Part shown: positions 6,342-7,237 of the stretch, one piece after another
Numbering within the stretch: the first letter of the stretch is position 1
How the letters are laid out: each line of letters starts with the position of its first letter
Source: DATCVR01 sp036566745
GTDB lineage: Bacteria; Actinomycetota; Actinomycetes; Jiangellales; Jiangellaceae
DNA length: 7,237 nt
Reading direction: 5' to 3'
Assembly: GCA_036566745.1 (NCBI GenBank)
Contig: DATCVR010000196.1
Location: forward strand, 1-7,237
Program-made: the position numbers and the translations under genes
The notes under the pieces: generated by a model
What the model saw: the letters and a program-made list of their open reading frames with translations, nothing else
What the model was told of the DNA's origin: nothing
Databases searched by the model: none

Positions 6342-6794
6342 ATGCCGAAGCGCCACATCGCGTTGGTCGCCCATGACAACAAGAAGGCCGAGCTGCTCGA
6401 CTGGGCGGCCTTCAACCGGGGCACCCTCTCGCACCATCAGCTGTACGCGACCGGAACGACCGGCACCATGATCGAGCACGAACTGGGCCTGCCGGTCACC
6501 CGCTTCCTCAGCGGTCCGGTCGGTGGCGACCAGCAGATCGGGGCCAAGATCGCCGAGGGCGTGATCGACCTGCTGGTGTTCTTCTGGGACCCGCTCGAAC
6601 CGCAGCCCCACGACCCCGACGTCAAGGCGCTGCTGCGGGTCGCCGCGGTGTGGAACATCGGCCTGGCCTGCAACGTCACCAGCGCAGACCTGATGATCTC
6701 CTCGCCGCTGGTCGCGGGGATCTACCGCCGGACCAGGCCCGATTTCGGCGACGGCACGGCTGGACCCGATCGGGAGGCGAGCGCCGTGTCGTGA
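6342..6794 (+). CDS. mgsA: Methylglyoxal synthase
   Basis: This 150-residue cytosolic enzyme converts dihydroxyacetone phosphate to methylglyoxal and phosphate, the entry to the methylglyoxal bypass of lower glycolysis that frees phosphate when sugar phosphates build up. It aligns along its length with E. coli MgsA (152 residues) at an offset of 8. Catalytic and phosphate-binding residues are present: H11 and D12 in VAHD, K15, the ATGTTG loop (36-41), SGPVGGDQQ (57-65) with the catalytic base D63 (E. coli D71), FFWDP with D83 (D91), and PHDPDVKALL with H90 and D93 (H98, D101). The start ATG 6342 has GGGGA at 6-base spacing; an in-frame GTG at 6303 would add 13 residues with no usable ribosome site. 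The C-terminal 20 residues (GDGTAGPDREASAVS) differ from the E. coli tail. It may be co-transcribed with the exporter. Confidence 0.96.
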   Translation: MPKRHIALVAHDNKKAELLDWAAFNRGTLSHHQLYATGTTGTMIEHELGLPVTRFLSGPVGGDQQIGAKIAEGVIDLLVFFWDPLEPQPHDPDVKALLRVAAVWNIGLACNVTSADLMISSPLVAGIYRRTRPDFGDGTAGPDREASAVS

Positions 6795-6807
6795 CGTCCG
6801 GGCCGGA

Positions 6808-7233
6808 TCAGGTGGGGTCGTCGTCCTCGGTGAGCAAGCGCGCGTAGTTGCCCAGCGACCGCTGGTATCGCGGCAGGTGGGGAGCCAGAGCGGTGAGGGC
6901 GATCGCGACGGCCTCGCGCTCGCGCCCGGTGTCGGCCAGCGCCAGGGCGAGGAACGCGCTGACTGCGTCGTCGAGGTGGTCCGACTGGCGCTTGCGCTCG
7001 CCGGTGAGCAGCACGACGCTCTCCTCCGCCCGGCCGAGGTTCCGCAGCGAGCTGGCCATCTGGATGACGGCCCGGCGTCGGCGCTCGCCCTCGAGCCCGT
7101 GGTCGAGGGCCTCCCGATACAGCGGGATCGCGAGGTCGGAGTGGCCGGTGGAGTCGAGCGAGGCCCCGCGCTCGAACACGGCGTCGGGGTCGTCGGCGGG
7201 CCGCTCGGCGGTGAGCTGCTCCATCCGGGCCAC
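6808..7233 (-). CDS. Small tetratricopeptide-repeat protein (start possibly outside the window)
   Basis: About 141 residues, all helical, with TPR-like pairs. AVFERGASLDSTGHSDLAIPLYREAL, then RRRAVIQMASSLRNLGRAEESVVLL, then DAVSAFLALALADTGREREAVAIAL, each carry the small-residue and aromatic spacing of TPR helices A and B. The C-terminus LAPHLPRYQRSLGNYARLL is typical of a short actinobacterial TPR family. TPRs are protein-binding scaffolds; no enzyme motif is present and no partner is evident. The start is uncertain: GTG 7233 and ATG 7224 are both in frame, neither with a visible ribosome site, and the frame remains open to the right edge. It converges on mgsA with 13 bases between the stops and no T-tracted terminator between them. 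Confidence 0.8.
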   Translation of the reverse strand: MARMEQLTAERPADDPDAVFERGASLDSTGHSDLAIPLYREALDHGLEGERRRRAVIQMASSLRNLGRAEESVVLLTGERKRQSDHLDDAVSAFLALALADTGREREAVAIALTALAPHLPRYQRSLGNYARLLTEDDDPT

Positions 7234-7237
7234 GAAC

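Noticed and set aside
6797..6807. TCCGG-G-CCGGA palindrome between mgsA and the TPR gene as a bidirectional terminator
   Set aside because: A one-base loop cannot form a normal hairpin without opening the stem to three or four pairs, and there is no T tract on either side.

Overview
This is a 7.2 kb stretch of a very GC-rich chromosome with the look of an actinobacterium. Codon third positions are strongly G/C, GTG starts are used, the TTG-poor promoters are weak, one regulator has a typically actinobacterial XRE/MmyB architecture, and one exoprotein has a Tat signal. A Nocardioides-like member of the Propionibacteriales is my best guess, but only from protein style. There is no RNA gene, CRISPR array, insertion sequence or phage gene. 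No intergenic gap exceeds about 210 bases, so the window is almost fully coding.

Left part (1-2521). The 5' part of an HrpA-type DEAH-box RNA helicase gene runs off the left edge on the minus strand. Upstream of it, also on minus, is a Tat-secreted right-handed beta-helix protein of the pectate-lyase-like superfamily. A strong 13-bp GC hairpin lies between the two. A 207-bp divergent intergenic region separates the beta-helix gene from the next gene.

Middle (2522-3838). A plus-strand gene encodes an alanine-rich coiled coil fused to a TupA-like ATP-grasp ligase. Six in-register 21-bp repeats encode the core of the coiled coil. TupA homologues work in cell-surface polymer synthesis (teichuronopeptide). 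A divergently transcribed secreted beta-helix protein next door suggests, as inference only, a small surface-polymer module: one enzyme builds or decorates inside the cell and one acts outside. This is the most novel-looking part of the window.

Right part (3849-7237). A minus-strand XRE/MmyB-type regulator faces a plus-strand 14-TM DHA2 drug exporter across a 101-bp gap that contains a nested inverted repeat, the classic layout of a local repressor and its efflux pump. Methylglyoxal synthase (mgsA) follows the pump on the same strand after 70 bp. It is complete, with all the catalytic residues I could check. A small TPR-repeat protein on the minus strand converges on mgsA and reaches the right edge, where its true start may lie outside the window.

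All promoter and operator calls are weak pattern matches. The gene calls are firm, except for the substrates of the beta-helix protein, the ligase and the exporter.
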